From CAZWUK01 sp964636685 (GTDB lineage: Bacteria; Bacillota; Clostridia; Christensenellales; CAG-138), in assembly GCA_964636685.1 (NCBI GenBank), contig CAZWUK010000028.1, positions 1-25,634 of the forward strand: a stretch of DNA of 25,634 bases. Direction: 5' to 3'. The notes beneath the pieces were generated by a model. It had not been told where the DNA came from, made no database searches, and saw only the letters and a program-made list of their open reading frames with translations. The position numbers and the translations under genes were made by a program. Positions 1 through 7,625 of the stretch are shown here, piece after piece; position 1 is the first letter of the stretch, and each line of letters begins with the position of its first letter.

Positions 1-333
1 TATCGCTATTGGCTGGAGACGCCGGATGGCAGCACCTCGCTGTACGCCTATTTCGGCGCGATTTACAGCTATAAGAAACGGCCCTGCGGAATTTTCAGCG
101 AGATCGATCGGTTTTCTAACCAGACGTTGTTTGACTGCGCGAAGCGGCATATGGAAGACGACGGCGCCTATGACTATTCCCGCTCCGAACCGGATTTTAT
201 CAAGCTGTTTCTGTCAAAAAAATGGGAAGAGCGCTTTCGACTGGCAGATAGAGCGGAGCAGCGCCAGCTGCTGACGGCATTTGTTGACAAGTGCAACGAG
301 AACATGATTATTGCGGCGACAAAGGAGAAATAA
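1..333 (+). CDS. C-terminal fragment of an unidentified protein (5' end outside window)
   Basis: An open frame enters from the left edge in frame 1 and stops at TAA 331-333, leaving 110 residues of the C-terminus. I do not recognise the family. The fragment is rich in aromatic and charged residues, begins YRYWLETPDG, has a Tyr-rich stretch (AYFGAIYSYKKR) and ends in charged helical sequence. It has no membrane segment and no obvious nucleotide-binding motif. Its stop lies one base before the ATG of the GH4 gene, and that gene's ribosome-binding site (AAAGGAG, 321-327) is inside its last codons, so the two are very probably co-transcribed. A role in the same carbohydrate pathway is inferred only from position. 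Internal ATG codons (for example at 127) are not likely starts, because the frame is open upstream of them to the window edge. Confidence 0.7.
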   Translation, partial: YRYWLETPDGSTSLYAYFGAIYSYKKRPCGIFSEIDRFSNQTLFDCAKRHMEDDGAYDYSRSEPDFIKLFLSKKWEERFRLADRAEQRQLLTAFVDKCNENMIIAATKEK

Positions 334-334
334 A

Positions 335-1723
335 ATGGAACGTAAAAAGATCGTATTGATTGGCGCAGGCAGCGCGGTATTCACAAAAGGTCTGATTGCG
401 GACTTTATTCAGTCCGATTTCGGCAGCTGGGAGATCGCGCTTTGCGATATTAATCCGGATATTCTGGCGCCGGTAACGAAGCTTGCGGAAAAAATGGTCG
501 CAAGCAAAAACATGCAGGATCGAATCCACATCACATCTTCAGTGGACAGAAAAGACCTTTTGCCCAATGCTGATTTTGTTGTAACCACCATCNNNNNNNN
601 NNATCGCGGTCGGTGGAAGACGCGGCTGGGAGCAGGATGTGAAGATTCCGCGCAAGTACGGCATTTTTCAGCCGGTCGGCGATTCGATCATGCCGGGCGG
701 TATTTCGCGCGCGCAGCGCATGATCCCCGCAATGATCGACATTGCAAACGATGTGAAGCGGCTTTGCCCCAATGCGTATTTTTTCAACTATTCCAACCCA
801 ATGACCAGCATTGTGACGGCGGTACGGAAAGCCACCGGCGTCAATCTGATCGGGCTGTGCCACGGCGTGATTTACGGTGAACGATACCTTGCCAGAATGC
901 TGGGCGTTGACGTCGGCCGTATTACAACGATCGGCGCCGGTCTGAACCACTTGACGTTTTTATACGATATCCGCGTGGATGGACGCGACGTANNNNNNNN
1001 NNGCTCAGGATTGTAGAACAGCAGCGTGCTGCGGCGCAGACGGTCAAGCACGAATATAATTTTTTCAATTCGCAGCTGGATGATACAGAGATTCCGAATT
1101 ATCTGGATAACCCGCTTTCCTGGGAGCTGTTTGAACGCTACGGGGCGCTGCCCGCAGTCGTTGACCGCCACGCTTCGGAATTCTTCCCCGAGCGGTTCCC
1201 GCACGGCGCTTTTTACGGGAGAACACTGGGTATTGACGCCTTTCCGATTGACGAAGTCATCAACCGCGGCGAAAAAACGTATCGTGATATGCTGGCGCAG
1301 GGCGACGAAGGCGTCAAGATTGACGATACCTTATTCTCCCGCGCGCAGGGCGAGCATGAGCAGTTGGTCGAGATGATCCGTTCGCTGATTTGTGATGAAC
1401 GCAAAACCTTCTCTGTCAATATTCCAAACGAAGGAGCTGTAAAAGGACTTCCGGAGGATGCGGTTTTAGAGATTCCGGGCGTTGCCGCCGCGACTGGCTT
1501 TTGCCCGATGAGCGTACACGGTTTCTCCGATGAGCTGCGGGCGATCATTGCGCGCCGGCTTGCTCCTGTTGAAATCACCGTGAAAGCGGCGCTCACTGGA
1601 GATCGTAAGCTATGGGCAGAGGCGATGCTGCTGGACGGTGCGGTTTCAGATCCTGCGGTCGCGGATCAGCTGGTGGAGGATTTTATCCGCGAATTTTCCG
1701 ATTACCTGCCCCAATACCGTTAA
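335..1723 (+). CDS. Glycoside hydrolase family 4 (alpha-glucosidase/alpha-galactosidase/glucuronidase-like), interrupted by two assembly gaps
   Basis: GH4 enzymes cleave glycosides by an NAD+- and divalent-metal-dependent oxidation/elimination mechanism in the cytoplasm. The N-terminus has the dinucleotide-binding loop GAGSAVFTKG after a short beta strand. The middle piece has PVGDSIMPGGISRA, the NYSNPM motif, and the GLCHG and GLNHLTF motifs that supply the metal-binding Cys and His in this family. The C-terminal piece (from 1004) reads through to TAA 1721-1723. The frame is 2 before the first N run, 3 between the runs and 2 after the second. This is expected when arbitrary 10-N fillers replace gaps, so I treat it as one intact gene rather than a pseudogene. 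ATG 335 has AAAGGAG seven bases upstream. An upstream in-frame TTG at 311 lacks support. The exact substrate cannot be told from sequence; alpha-galactosidase, alpha-glucosidase and alpha-glucuronidase are all possible. Confidence 0.85.
593..602. other. Assembly gap (10 N) inside the GH4 gene
   Basis: Ten Ns interrupt the GH4 reading frame just after the residues VVTTI. The sequence resumes with IAVGGRRGWEQD in another frame. Both flanks carry ATC (590-592 and 603-605). Merging those two codons gives TTIAVGG, which is what GH4 proteins look like at this point, so little or no real sequence may be missing. Confidence 0.95.
993..1002. other. Assembly gap (10 N) inside the GH4 gene
   Basis: A second run of ten Ns follows DIRVDGRDV. 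The frame changes from 3 to 2 across it. The downstream side starts LRIVEQQRA. The true length is unknown; a short stretch linking the conserved DGRD motif to the next helix is probably missing. Confidence 0.95.
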
Positions 1724-1734
1724 GAAAAGCACGC

Positions 1735-2715
1735 ATGATGAAAAATAACGCTTTGATTGTATCTTTTTCGTTTGAGCAGGTGCCGAAAGCTTTTTCGACG
1801 TTGACTGACGCCGGTATTGTGCCGGTAGTTTGGGAGCACGATCCCAAAGCGCAGCTGACGTCGGATGAATTGATCGACTTCTGGGACACCCTCGCTCCAA
1901 AGCCAAAGGCAATTGTGATGGGTGCGGACGTTGAAATCACCGACGCATTTTTACGCGGTGCGCCAGAGCTTGAAGCGATCTCACTGAATTGCGCGGGGTA
2001 CGACCACGTCGATTTGGAAGCCTGTGCAAGGCACGGTGTGACGGTTTGTAACGTTCCAAGACGCAACTTTGACGCGGTTGCTGATTTTGCGTGGGGACAA
2101 ATCCTGTGCTTAATGCGAAATATCCATAAGGCGGACGCCTGCATTCGAGCGGGAAAATGGTGTGAAGGCGTGGAACGATCCGCCGCGGTATCGAGAAAGA
2201 CGATCGGTATCATCGGCATGGGCGCGATTGGGCAGGCCGTGGCAAAGCGTGCGAAGGGATTCGACATGCGAATCATTGCCTTGAGCACTTCGAAAAAGAC
2301 AGAGCTTGCGGAGAAATTCGGCCTGACGTTCTTGGACGGCGAAGAATTCTTTCGCGCGGCGGACGTCGTCGTTATATGCTGCCCGCATACGGAAAGCACG
2401 CATCATCTGCTGAATGCGCAGACGCTTTCCTGGATGAACCCCGGCGCTTTTCTGATAAATCCGTCACGCGGCGGCATTGTAGATACGCAGGCGCTGCAAG
2501 AGGCGCTTAAACGGAACGAGATTGCGGGCGCGGCCCTGGACGTATATGAAGAAGAACCGCTGTTTGAAAGTGCGCTGTTTCAACTTCCAAACGTTCTTTT
2601 GACGCCGCATATCGGCGGTTTAGCCGACCGGGAAATTGACGAGGTTGCGGTTCTTTCGGCGGAGCATTGTGTAAAGATGCTTGCAGGGGAGTTTCCGGAA
2701 TCACGATTGGTATGA
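1735..2715 (+). CDS. D-isomer-specific 2-hydroxyacid dehydrogenase (phosphoglycerate dehydrogenase-like)
   Basis: A 326-residue cytosolic NAD(P)-dependent oxidoreductase that interconverts a D-2-hydroxyacid and a 2-oxoacid. The N-terminal substrate lobe includes NCAGYDHVD. The Rossmann lobe has GMGAIG at residues 161-166. The family's catalytic residues are all in their usual contexts: Arg245 in NPSRGGIVD, Glu274 in DVYEEEP and His292 in LTPHIGG. There is no C-terminal ACT domain, so this is not a full-length regulated SerA. Two adjacent ATG codons (1735, 1738) are both possible starts, and the ribosome-binding site is weak (AAGAAAAG). It lies 11 bases after the GH4 stop and 10 bases before the agaS-like gene, so it belongs to the same operon. 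The substrate is unknown; a glycerate- or lactate-type acid released during sugar breakdown is an inference. Confidence 0.85.
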   Translation: MMKNNALIVSFSFEQVPKAFSTLTDAGIVPVVWEHDPKAQLTSDELIDFWDTLAPKPKAIVMGADVEITDAFLRGAPELEAISLNCAGYDHVDLEACARHGVTVCNVPRRNFDAVADFAWGQILCLMRNIHKADACIRAGKWCEGVERSAAVSRKTIGIIGMGAIGQAVAKRAKGFDMRIIALSTSKKTELAEKFGLTFLDGEEFFRAADVVVICCPHTESTHHLLNAQTLSWMNPGAFLINPSRGGIVDTQALQEALKRNEIAGAALDVYEEEPLFESALFQLPNVLLTPHIGGLADREIDEVAVLSAEHCVKMLAGEFPESRLV

Positions 2716-2725
2716 GAGGGGTTTT

Positions 2726-3898
2726 ATGAAAAGCTATTTGCATTATGAAGAAACAGAATTGATTCGCCGCAAGGCGCTGGTGACAGCTTCTGAAATTGAG
2801 AACCAGCCAAAGGTTTGGCGGAAGCTTGCGGGCGTATTGGAGCAGAATCAAAGCCAGATCGACGCGTTTATGAAAAAGATGCGTTCGATTTCAAACTTAC
2901 GAATTATTTTTACCGGCGCAGGCTCTTCCGCTTTTATAGGCGAAAGCGTAGCAATGCTGCTGCAAAGAGAAACAGGGCTGCACAGCGAGTGCATTCATAC
3001 GACGGATATTGTCGCCACGCCGGATGCAGTGCTGTACGACGTGCCGACGTTGCTGGTCTCCTATTCGCGTTCGGGCTCCAGCCCAGAGAGCGTTGGCGCG
3101 ATTGAGTGCGCGAAACAGTACGTTTCCGAGCTCTACAATATGGTGCTGGTATGCAATAAAGATTCAAAGCTGGCGCAGATGGATCTGGACGGAAATCGCA
3201 ACATCGTACTCAATCTGCCGCAGGAAGCAAGCGACATGGGATTTGCGATGACTTGCAGCGTCAGCAGCATGATGCTGACCACGTGGTACGTTTTCGGCGG
3301 CGGGAGCAGCGAAAGCCGTCTGCAATCTATTCTGCGACTTGCGGACGCTGTTGAGAAATCCATTCTTCCCATGGATAAAAGCGCAAAAGCGATTGCGGCA
3401 AGCGGTTATGAGCGGATTGTTTACCTGGGGCTTGGCGCGCTGCGCGGACTTGCGCACGAGGGCGCGATTAAATCGCAGGAGCTTACGGCGGGACAAGTTG
3501 TTGCGACCTATGATACGCCGACCGGATTTCGCCATGGGCCAAAGACCGTAATCAATTCAAAAACGCTGACCGTTCATCTGATCTCACCGGTTCTGCGCGC
3601 TCGTATGTACGATATGGATCTGCTTGACGAGATCAATGCAGAACGAGCGGGCAATCAAACGGTCGCGGTTGTCGCGGCGGAATATGCGGCACAGATCAAG
3701 GCGAACGCAGTCGTATCTTATGATACCGTCCCGAACCTTGAAGATAAGGAGATTTGCGCTTACCTGTTTGGCCTGCTTTTTATCCAGCTGCTTTCTTTTG
3801 AGAAATCGATGGCACTTGGCATTACAACGGACAACCCATGCCCGAAAGGCGATGTGAATCGTGTTGTGCAAGGCGTCAAGCTGCATATTGTGATTTGA
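2726..3898 (+). CDS. agaS: AgaS-type SIS-domain sugar-phosphate isomerase/deaminase
   Basis: A 390-residue protein with two SIS (sugar isomerase) domains. The AgaS family deaminates/isomerises galactosamine-6-phosphate or related aldose phosphates to the ketose phosphate. The first SIS domain carries FTGAGSSAFIG and the Ser-rich phosphate-binding loop SYSRSGSSPES. The second carries YLGLGALRGLAHEGAIKSQELTAG split over the substrate site, followed by GFRHGPKT, a signature I associate with AgaS. The N-terminal helix (TASEIENQPKVWRK) also matches that family, and the double-SIS length separates it from the shorter MurQ etherases. ATG 2726 is preceded by GAGAGGGG. It closes the first operon segment; the 79-base gap to the GntR gene holds a promoter. 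Substrate assignment to galactosamine rather than another amino sugar is uncertain. Confidence 0.8.
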   Translation: MKSYLHYEETELIRRKALVTASEIENQPKVWRKLAGVLEQNQSQIDAFMKKMRSISNLRIIFTGAGSSAFIGESVAMLLQRETGLHSECIHTTDIVATPDAVLYDVPTLLVSYSRSGSSPESVGAIECAKQYVSELYNMVLVCNKDSKLAQMDLDGNRNIVLNLPQEASDMGFAMTCSVSSMMLTTWYVFGGGSSESRLQSILRLADAVEKSILPMDKSAKAIAASGYERIVYLGLGALRGLAHEGAIKSQELTAGQVVATYDTPTGFRHGPKTVINSKTLTVHLISPVLRARMYDMDLLDEINAERAGNQTVAVVAAEYAAQIKANAVVSYDTVPNLEDKEICAYLFGLLFIQLLSFEKSMALGITTDNPCPKGDVNRVVQGVKLHIVI

Positions 3899-3910
3899 TT
3901 CGTGACGCAT

Positions 3911-3923
3911 GGTTGAATCAACC
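3911..3923. promoter_or_regulatory. Perfect inverted repeat overlapping the gntR -35 box (candidate operator)
   Basis: GGTTGA-A-TCAACC is a perfect 6-bp inverted repeat with a single central base. It covers the -35 hexamer TTGAAT of the promoter for the downstream GntR gene, which is where an autorepressor would act. Assignment to this regulator is inference. Confidence 0.45.
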
Positions 3924-3942
3924 GGTCGCCAGATGGTACAAT
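3913..3942 (+). promoter_or_regulatory. Sigma-A promoter of the gntR-permease-kinase operon
   Basis: A -35 hexamer TTGAAT (3913-3918), an 18-base spacer and a -10 hexamer TACAAT (3937-3942) precede the gntR start at 3978. TGG just before the -10 also gives an extended -10 (TGnTACAAT). No terminator is visible between this promoter and the upstream gene, so read-through is possible as well. Confidence 0.6.
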
Positions 3943-3959
3943 AATAAATAAATATACCA
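3934..3959. promoter_or_regulatory. Spaced inverted repeat TGGTA...TACCA around the transcription start
   Basis: TGGTA (3934-3938) and TACCA (3955-3959) are exact inverted copies separated by 16 AT-rich bases. The left arm overlaps the -10 box and the right arm lies near the predicted transcription start. It may be a second binding site for the GntR protein, but short arms like these can arise by chance. Confidence 0.3.
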
Positions 3960-3977
3960 ATATGGAGAACCCGGAAG

Positions 3978-4718
3978 ATGTATAGAATAGAAGATCAGCA
4001 AATTTTAAAAGATAATAGGACTATGCCGCTCTATCTGCAGATTAAGGACAGCATTCGAAAGAAAATACTTTCCAAAGAGTGGAAGAGCGGCAGCAAGATT
4101 CCGGGTGAAACCGAACTTTGCGAAATCTATCAGGTGAGCAGAATCACAATTCGGAGAGCCCTGGAGGATCTGCAAACAGAAGGATATCTTACCAAGCTGC
4201 AGGGGAAGGGCACCTACGTAAACAAACGATCCATTGAGCAGAGACTGTCAAAATTCTACTCGTTCAGCGAAGAGCTGCGGAAAAAAGGGATGCAGGAAAA
4301 TGCCGTACTCAACCAGTTCGTCCAAATAAAAGCCAACGAAGAACTGGCCGAAAGCCTTCGCTGCCAAGTCGGGGAAAGCATATTCCACATCGATCGCGTA
4401 CGATATACGGAAGGAAAGCCGTATGTTGTGGAGAGCTCCTTTATACCCTGTCGATTTGTGCCGGAATTGACAGGCGAGATGATTCGTGAAAAGGGGTTAT
4501 ACCGGTCGCTTGGCAAATTTGGCGTTTATCCGGATTCGGCTGTTGAGCGCTTTTCTGCAATCAATCTCCAGAGAGAAACAGCCTTGCAGCTGGGCGTTAA
4601 GGAGAACGAAGCGGCGATATCGCTACGGCGAACGACCTACAGTGCAGGCGAGATCATTGAATACTGTACCAGCGTGGTACGAGGCGATTTCTTTAGCTAC
4701 ACGGTGGAGCTTAACTAA
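3978..4718 (+). CDS. GntR/HutC-family transcriptional regulator with UTRA effector domain
   Basis: A 246-residue DNA-binding regulator, probably a repressor released by a sugar or sugar phosphate. Residues about 16-85 form the GntR winged helix: PLYLQIKDSIRKKI, then SKIPGETELCEIYQVSR, TIRRALEDL and the wing GKGTYV. The remainder (about 95-240) has the UTRA pattern of the HutC subfamily, including FYSFSEEL, the IDRVRYTEGKPYVVESSFIP strand pair split over the ligand pocket, and a final strand with EIIEYCTSVVRGD. ATG 3978 is preceded by GGAG at 3964-3967. It is transcribed ahead of two sugar permeases and a kinase, and is the natural candidate to control both halves of the locus in response to the imported sugar. 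The ligand is not identifiable. Confidence 0.9.
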   Translation: MYRIEDQQILKDNRTMPLYLQIKDSIRKKILSKEWKSGSKIPGETELCEIYQVSRITIRRALEDLQTEGYLTKLQGKGTYVNKRSIEQRLSKFYSFSEELRKKGMQENAVLNQFVQIKANEELAESLRCQVGESIFHIDRVRYTEGKPYVVESSFIPCRFVPELTGEMIREKGLYRSLGKFGVYPDSAVERFSAINLQRETALQLGVKENEAAISLRRTTYSAGEIIEYCTSVVRGDFFSYTVELN

Positions 4719-4771
4719 CGGCAAAGCGGCTCTCTGTATAGCAATTTTTAGCAAGGAGAGTGCGCTTAAAA

Positions 4772-5749
4772 ATGGCAAAAGCCCAACAAAAAGAACAGAA
4801 CCTCATCGGGAGATTCCGGGGACGAATCGGCGGCATGTCGCGAACTGCAAAAAGAAATTGGTTTGTTTTCTTGGTGCTGGTGCCGTTGCTTGTGTGGATG
4901 CTGATCTACATGATAATCCCGTTGCTCTCGGTCGTGTTTTACAGCTTTACAAATGCGCATATGGCATACCCCGATATGAAATTTGTAGGCTTGTACCAAT
5001 ATGAGAAGATGTTTAGCGACGCAACATTTCTCACCGCGATGAAAAACACCATCGTAGCGGCGCTGGTCATCGTCCCGGGCACCTTGATATTATCGACGCT
5101 GACAGCCGCGGGGCTCAACGCGCTGTCGAATCGCTGGCGGCAACTTTACACATTTGTTTATTTCGTCCCGTCTATTCTATCCATGACGGCGATCTGCCTT
5201 GTCTGGCGATGGCTGTATCATCCCAACTACGGCTTGATTAACGCGTTTTTGAATGTTTTTGGGATAGAATCGCAGGGCTTCTTGCAGGATTCAAAGCAGG
5301 CGCTGTTTTCTTTGTGCGTGATACAGATCTGGGCGGTATTCGGGTATTATGCGGTCATTCTGCTTGCAAACATGCGCGGTATCGATCCGAGCCTATATGA
5401 ATCGGCGGATATTGCAGGTGCAAATAGCGTGCAGAAATTCATTCACATCACGATTCCAATGCTGAAAAATTCATTTTTGTTTGTCATGATAATGGCGACG
5501 ACAACGGCATTTATGTTTTTCACGCCCGTGAAGATTTTGACGGACGGGACGCCGGGAACCAGCACGATGGTCTTGCTGCTTTATATCATGAAAAAGGGTA
5601 TTTCGCAGAGCAACATCGGCTATGCGTCGGCCATTTCGCTGGTACTGCTGCTGATTATCCTGTTCTTCAGCCTGGTGCAGTGGCTTTTGACGCGGGAACG
5701 CAAAAAGCCGTCCAAGCTCAAGAATTACAGCGGCAAAGGAGGAAAGTAA
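4772..5749 (+). CDS. ABC sugar transporter permease, MalF/UgpA type
   Basis: A 325-residue integral membrane protein of the carbohydrate-uptake-1 (CUT1) ABC importer class. After a basic cytoplasmic N-terminus there are about six hydrophobic segments, the first beginning FLVLVPLLVWMLIYMIIPLL. The cytoplasmic EAA loop that contacts the ATPase is at about residue 210 (ESADIAG followed 10 residues later by ITIPMLKNS). ATG 4772 is chosen over GTG 4760 because the AAGGAG at 4753-4758 would abut the GTG; spacing to the ATG is rather long (13 bases). It is followed three bases after its stop by the partner permease. No periplasmic-type binding protein or ATPase gene is adjacent, so those must be supplied from elsewhere. 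Confidence 0.9.
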   Translation: MAKAQQKEQNLIGRFRGRIGGMSRTAKRNWFVFLVLVPLLVWMLIYMIIPLLSVVFYSFTNAHMAYPDMKFVGLYQYEKMFSDATFLTAMKNTIVAALVIVPGTLILSTLTAAGLNALSNRWRQLYTFVYFVPSILSMTAICLVWRWLYHPNYGLINAFLNVFGIESQGFLQDSKQALFSLCVIQIWAVFGYYAVILLANMRGIDPSLYESADIAGANSVQKFIHITIPMLKNSFLFVMIMATTTAFMFFTPVKILTDGTPGTSTMVLLLYIMKKGISQSNIGYASAISLVLLLIILFFSLVQWLLTRERKKPSKLKNYSGKGGK

Positions 5750-5752
5750 AAG

Positions 5753-6604
5753 ATGGCGAGCGAAAAAAGAATTCGTATCAGAAAACGCAAACATCCGGGA
5801 TATTGGGTCGTGCTGACCCTGATGACCATTGGCGCGATCATCATGAGCATACCGCTGATCTGGATGCTGCTGTCGGCTTTTAAAACCCAGAATGAATTGT
5901 ATCAGATGCCGCCCACGCTGCTGCCGGCACAGTTTTCACTGGATAATTTCAAAGCGGTTTTTGAGGCGATGCCATTCCTGCGCTATTATGCCAACAGTTT
6001 GGCTACCTCCGCGGTCAATACGCTCGTCGGCGTGCTTAGCAGCTCGCTGTTTGGATATATATTTGCAAAATATAAATTCCCGGGTAGAAATATCCTGTTC
6101 GTTGTGATTCTGGCCTGCATGATGATCCCGTATGAAACGCTTATGACGTCGGTATACAAGATCATGGTCGGGTTCAAGTGGACCAACAGCTATATCGTTC
6201 TGACGGTTCCATATTTTGTGAATATATTCGGTATCTTCCTGATGCGTCAATTCTTCGTAGATTTACCGGATGGATTTCTGGAGGCAGCGGAAATTGACGG
6301 ATGCGGGCAGTTCAGAACGTATTGGTCAATTGCAATGCCAATGGCAAAATCCATGCTTGCGGCGCTTGCCATCTTCCTGTTCATGGCTTCCTACAATTCG
6401 TTCCTCTGGCCGTTGATTAGCGTTGACTCCCGGTCGCTCTTCACGCTCCCTGTTGGAATTGCCTCCATGCTCTCCGATCGCGGGAACCAGATGGCAATGC
6501 TGATGGCGGCTTCCACCATGGTCATGCTGCCGGTATGTATTGTGTTTGCCGTAGCGCAAAAGAACTTTGTTGCAGGTTTGACCTTGGGCGGCATTAAGGG
6601 CTGA
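5753..6604 (+). CDS. ABC sugar transporter permease, MalG/UgpE type
   Basis: A 283-residue partner permease for the preceding gene; CUT1 importers use such heterodimers. The basic N-terminus (SEKRIRIRKRKH) is followed by a first membrane helix and a MalG-like order of segments. The EAA motif is at residues 177-183 (EAAEIDG) with the expected later MPMAKS. The N-terminal extracytoplasmic loop contains SAFKTQNELYQMPP, typical of this class. GGAGG-like AAAGGAGG ends ten bases before ATG 5753. It lies between the other permease and the sugar kinase with gaps of three bases on each side, so all three should be translated from one message. Confidence 0.9.
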   Translation: MASEKRIRIRKRKHPGYWVVLTLMTIGAIIMSIPLIWMLLSAFKTQNELYQMPPTLLPAQFSLDNFKAVFEAMPFLRYYANSLATSAVNTLVGVLSSSLFGYIFAKYKFPGRNILFVVILACMMIPYETLMTSVYKIMVGFKWTNSYIVLTVPYFVNIFGIFLMRQFFVDLPDGFLEAAEIDGCGQFRTYWSIAMPMAKSMLAALAIFLFMASYNSFLWPLISVDSRSLFTLPVGIASMLSDRGNQMAMLMAASTMVMLPVCIVFAVAQKNFVAGLTLGGIKG

Positions 6605-6607
6605 ACT

Positions 6608-7549
6608 ATGAACTGTTTTATTGGCATCGACGGCGGCGGAACAAAAACTGCGTTTGCGATTGCGGATGAAAACGGGCGGATATTACATCTGCTGGAAAAG
6701 AAGGCCTCCGCTTATCGGGAACAGGGGATCGAAAACGCATGCAACGTTGTAGCGGAGGGGATCGAGGAGCTGCTGAAATACACCGGTATGAAAAGCGAGC
6801 AGATTTCGTTCCTTTCGCTCGGGCTGCCGGCATATGGCGAAAATTCCTTGGCGGACAAACGGCTTGTGGAGCAGCTCGCCAACAGACTGGGGCAGATCCC
6901 GTTTGAGGTGGTCAATGACGTCGTCGTTGGCTTCTGGGGCGCTTTGGAGATGCAACCCGGAATTGAGATCGTTGCTGGAACCGGATCGATTGCTTATGGC
7001 GAGGATCTATATGGAAACGCTGCGCGCAGCGGCGGCTGGTCGGAACATTTCAGCGATGAAGGAAGCTGCTATTGGGCCGGGAAAAAGGCGATGGAGCTGT
7101 TTTGCAAGCAGGCGGACGGGAGAGCGCCAAGGGGGGCGCTCTATGACCTGGTTTCCGGAAAATATAAGTTCGGAAATGATTTCGATTTCGTTTCCTGCAT
7201 GGAAAAAGAGATATTGGTCAGCAGGACAAAAACCGCCGCGTTCCAACGCGAGCTGCTGGCAGCGGCGCAAGCCGGCGACGAATCCGCGATTGCCGTCTAC
7301 CGCGAAGCGGCAAGGGAATTGTTCATGATGGCAAAAGCGGTCAAGGAGCAGTTGCGCTTTGACGATGCTGCGCCGGTCGTTGTCACCGGTGGGATGCGCC
7401 ATGCGGATGAATTTTTGCTGGGACCTTTGCGCGCGCTTCTTTCGGAGGAACAGATGTATCTGACCTTCCCGGCGCACGAGCCGGTGATCGGCGCAGTGTT
7501 GCGCGCGCAAAAAAAAAGTGCGCACCGCTCTTTGATGGAGAAACGATAG
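6608..7549 (+). CDS. BadF/BadG/BcrA/BcrD-family sugar kinase, N-acetylglucosamine kinase-like
   Basis: A 313-residue ATP-dependent kinase of the actin-like ATPase fold that probably phosphorylates an imported amino sugar. The phosphate-1 loop GIDGGGTKT is at the N-terminus, the phosphate-2 loop VAGTGSIAYG is mid-protein, and the adenosine motif VVTGG is near the C-terminus. Known relatives include NAG kinase and the clostridial MurK. It starts three bases after the second permease stop and is the last gene before a terminator. A run of nine A residues (7509-7517) near the 3' end could be a slippage or sequencing-error site, but the frame as given runs cleanly to TAG 7547-7549. With the AgaS-like protein it makes an amino-sugar route plausible. 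Specificity for GlcNAc, GalNAc or MurNAc is not decided. Confidence 0.85.
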   Translation: MNCFIGIDGGGTKTAFAIADENGRILHLLEKKASAYREQGIENACNVVAEGIEELLKYTGMKSEQISFLSLGLPAYGENSLADKRLVEQLANRLGQIPFEVVNDVVVGFWGALEMQPGIEIVAGTGSIAYGEDLYGNAARSGGWSEHFSDEGSCYWAGKKAMELFCKQADGRAPRGALYDLVSGKYKFGNDFDFVSCMEKEILVSRTKTAAFQRELLAAAQAGDESAIAVYREAARELFMMAKAVKEQLRFDDAAPVVVTGGMRHADEFLLGPLRALLSEEQMYLTFPAHEPVIGAVLRAQKKSAHRSLMEKR

Positions 7550-7625
7550 CGGAAAACGCCGTTTATCATGACACGGCTTAACGGCAACGCCGGTTGGGAT
7601 GACAATGGCTGGGACGAGCTTATTG

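Noticed and set aside
335..1723. The GH4 gene as a frameshifted pseudogene
   Set aside because: Both frame changes coincide exactly with 10-N gap fillers and every conserved GH4 motif outside the gaps is intact, so an assembly cause is simpler.
2726..3898. The SIS protein as a MurNAc-6-phosphate etherase (MurQ), which with the hydroxyacid dehydrogenase would suggest muramic acid use
   Set aside because: It has two SIS domains, 390 residues and AgaS signatures such as GFRHGPKT; MurQ is shorter and has different motifs.
7550..7625. A CcpA (cre) site or small gene between the kinase and its terminator
   Set aside because: GGAAAACGCCG looks loosely cre-like but lacks the required symmetry, and no open frame here has a ribosome-binding site.
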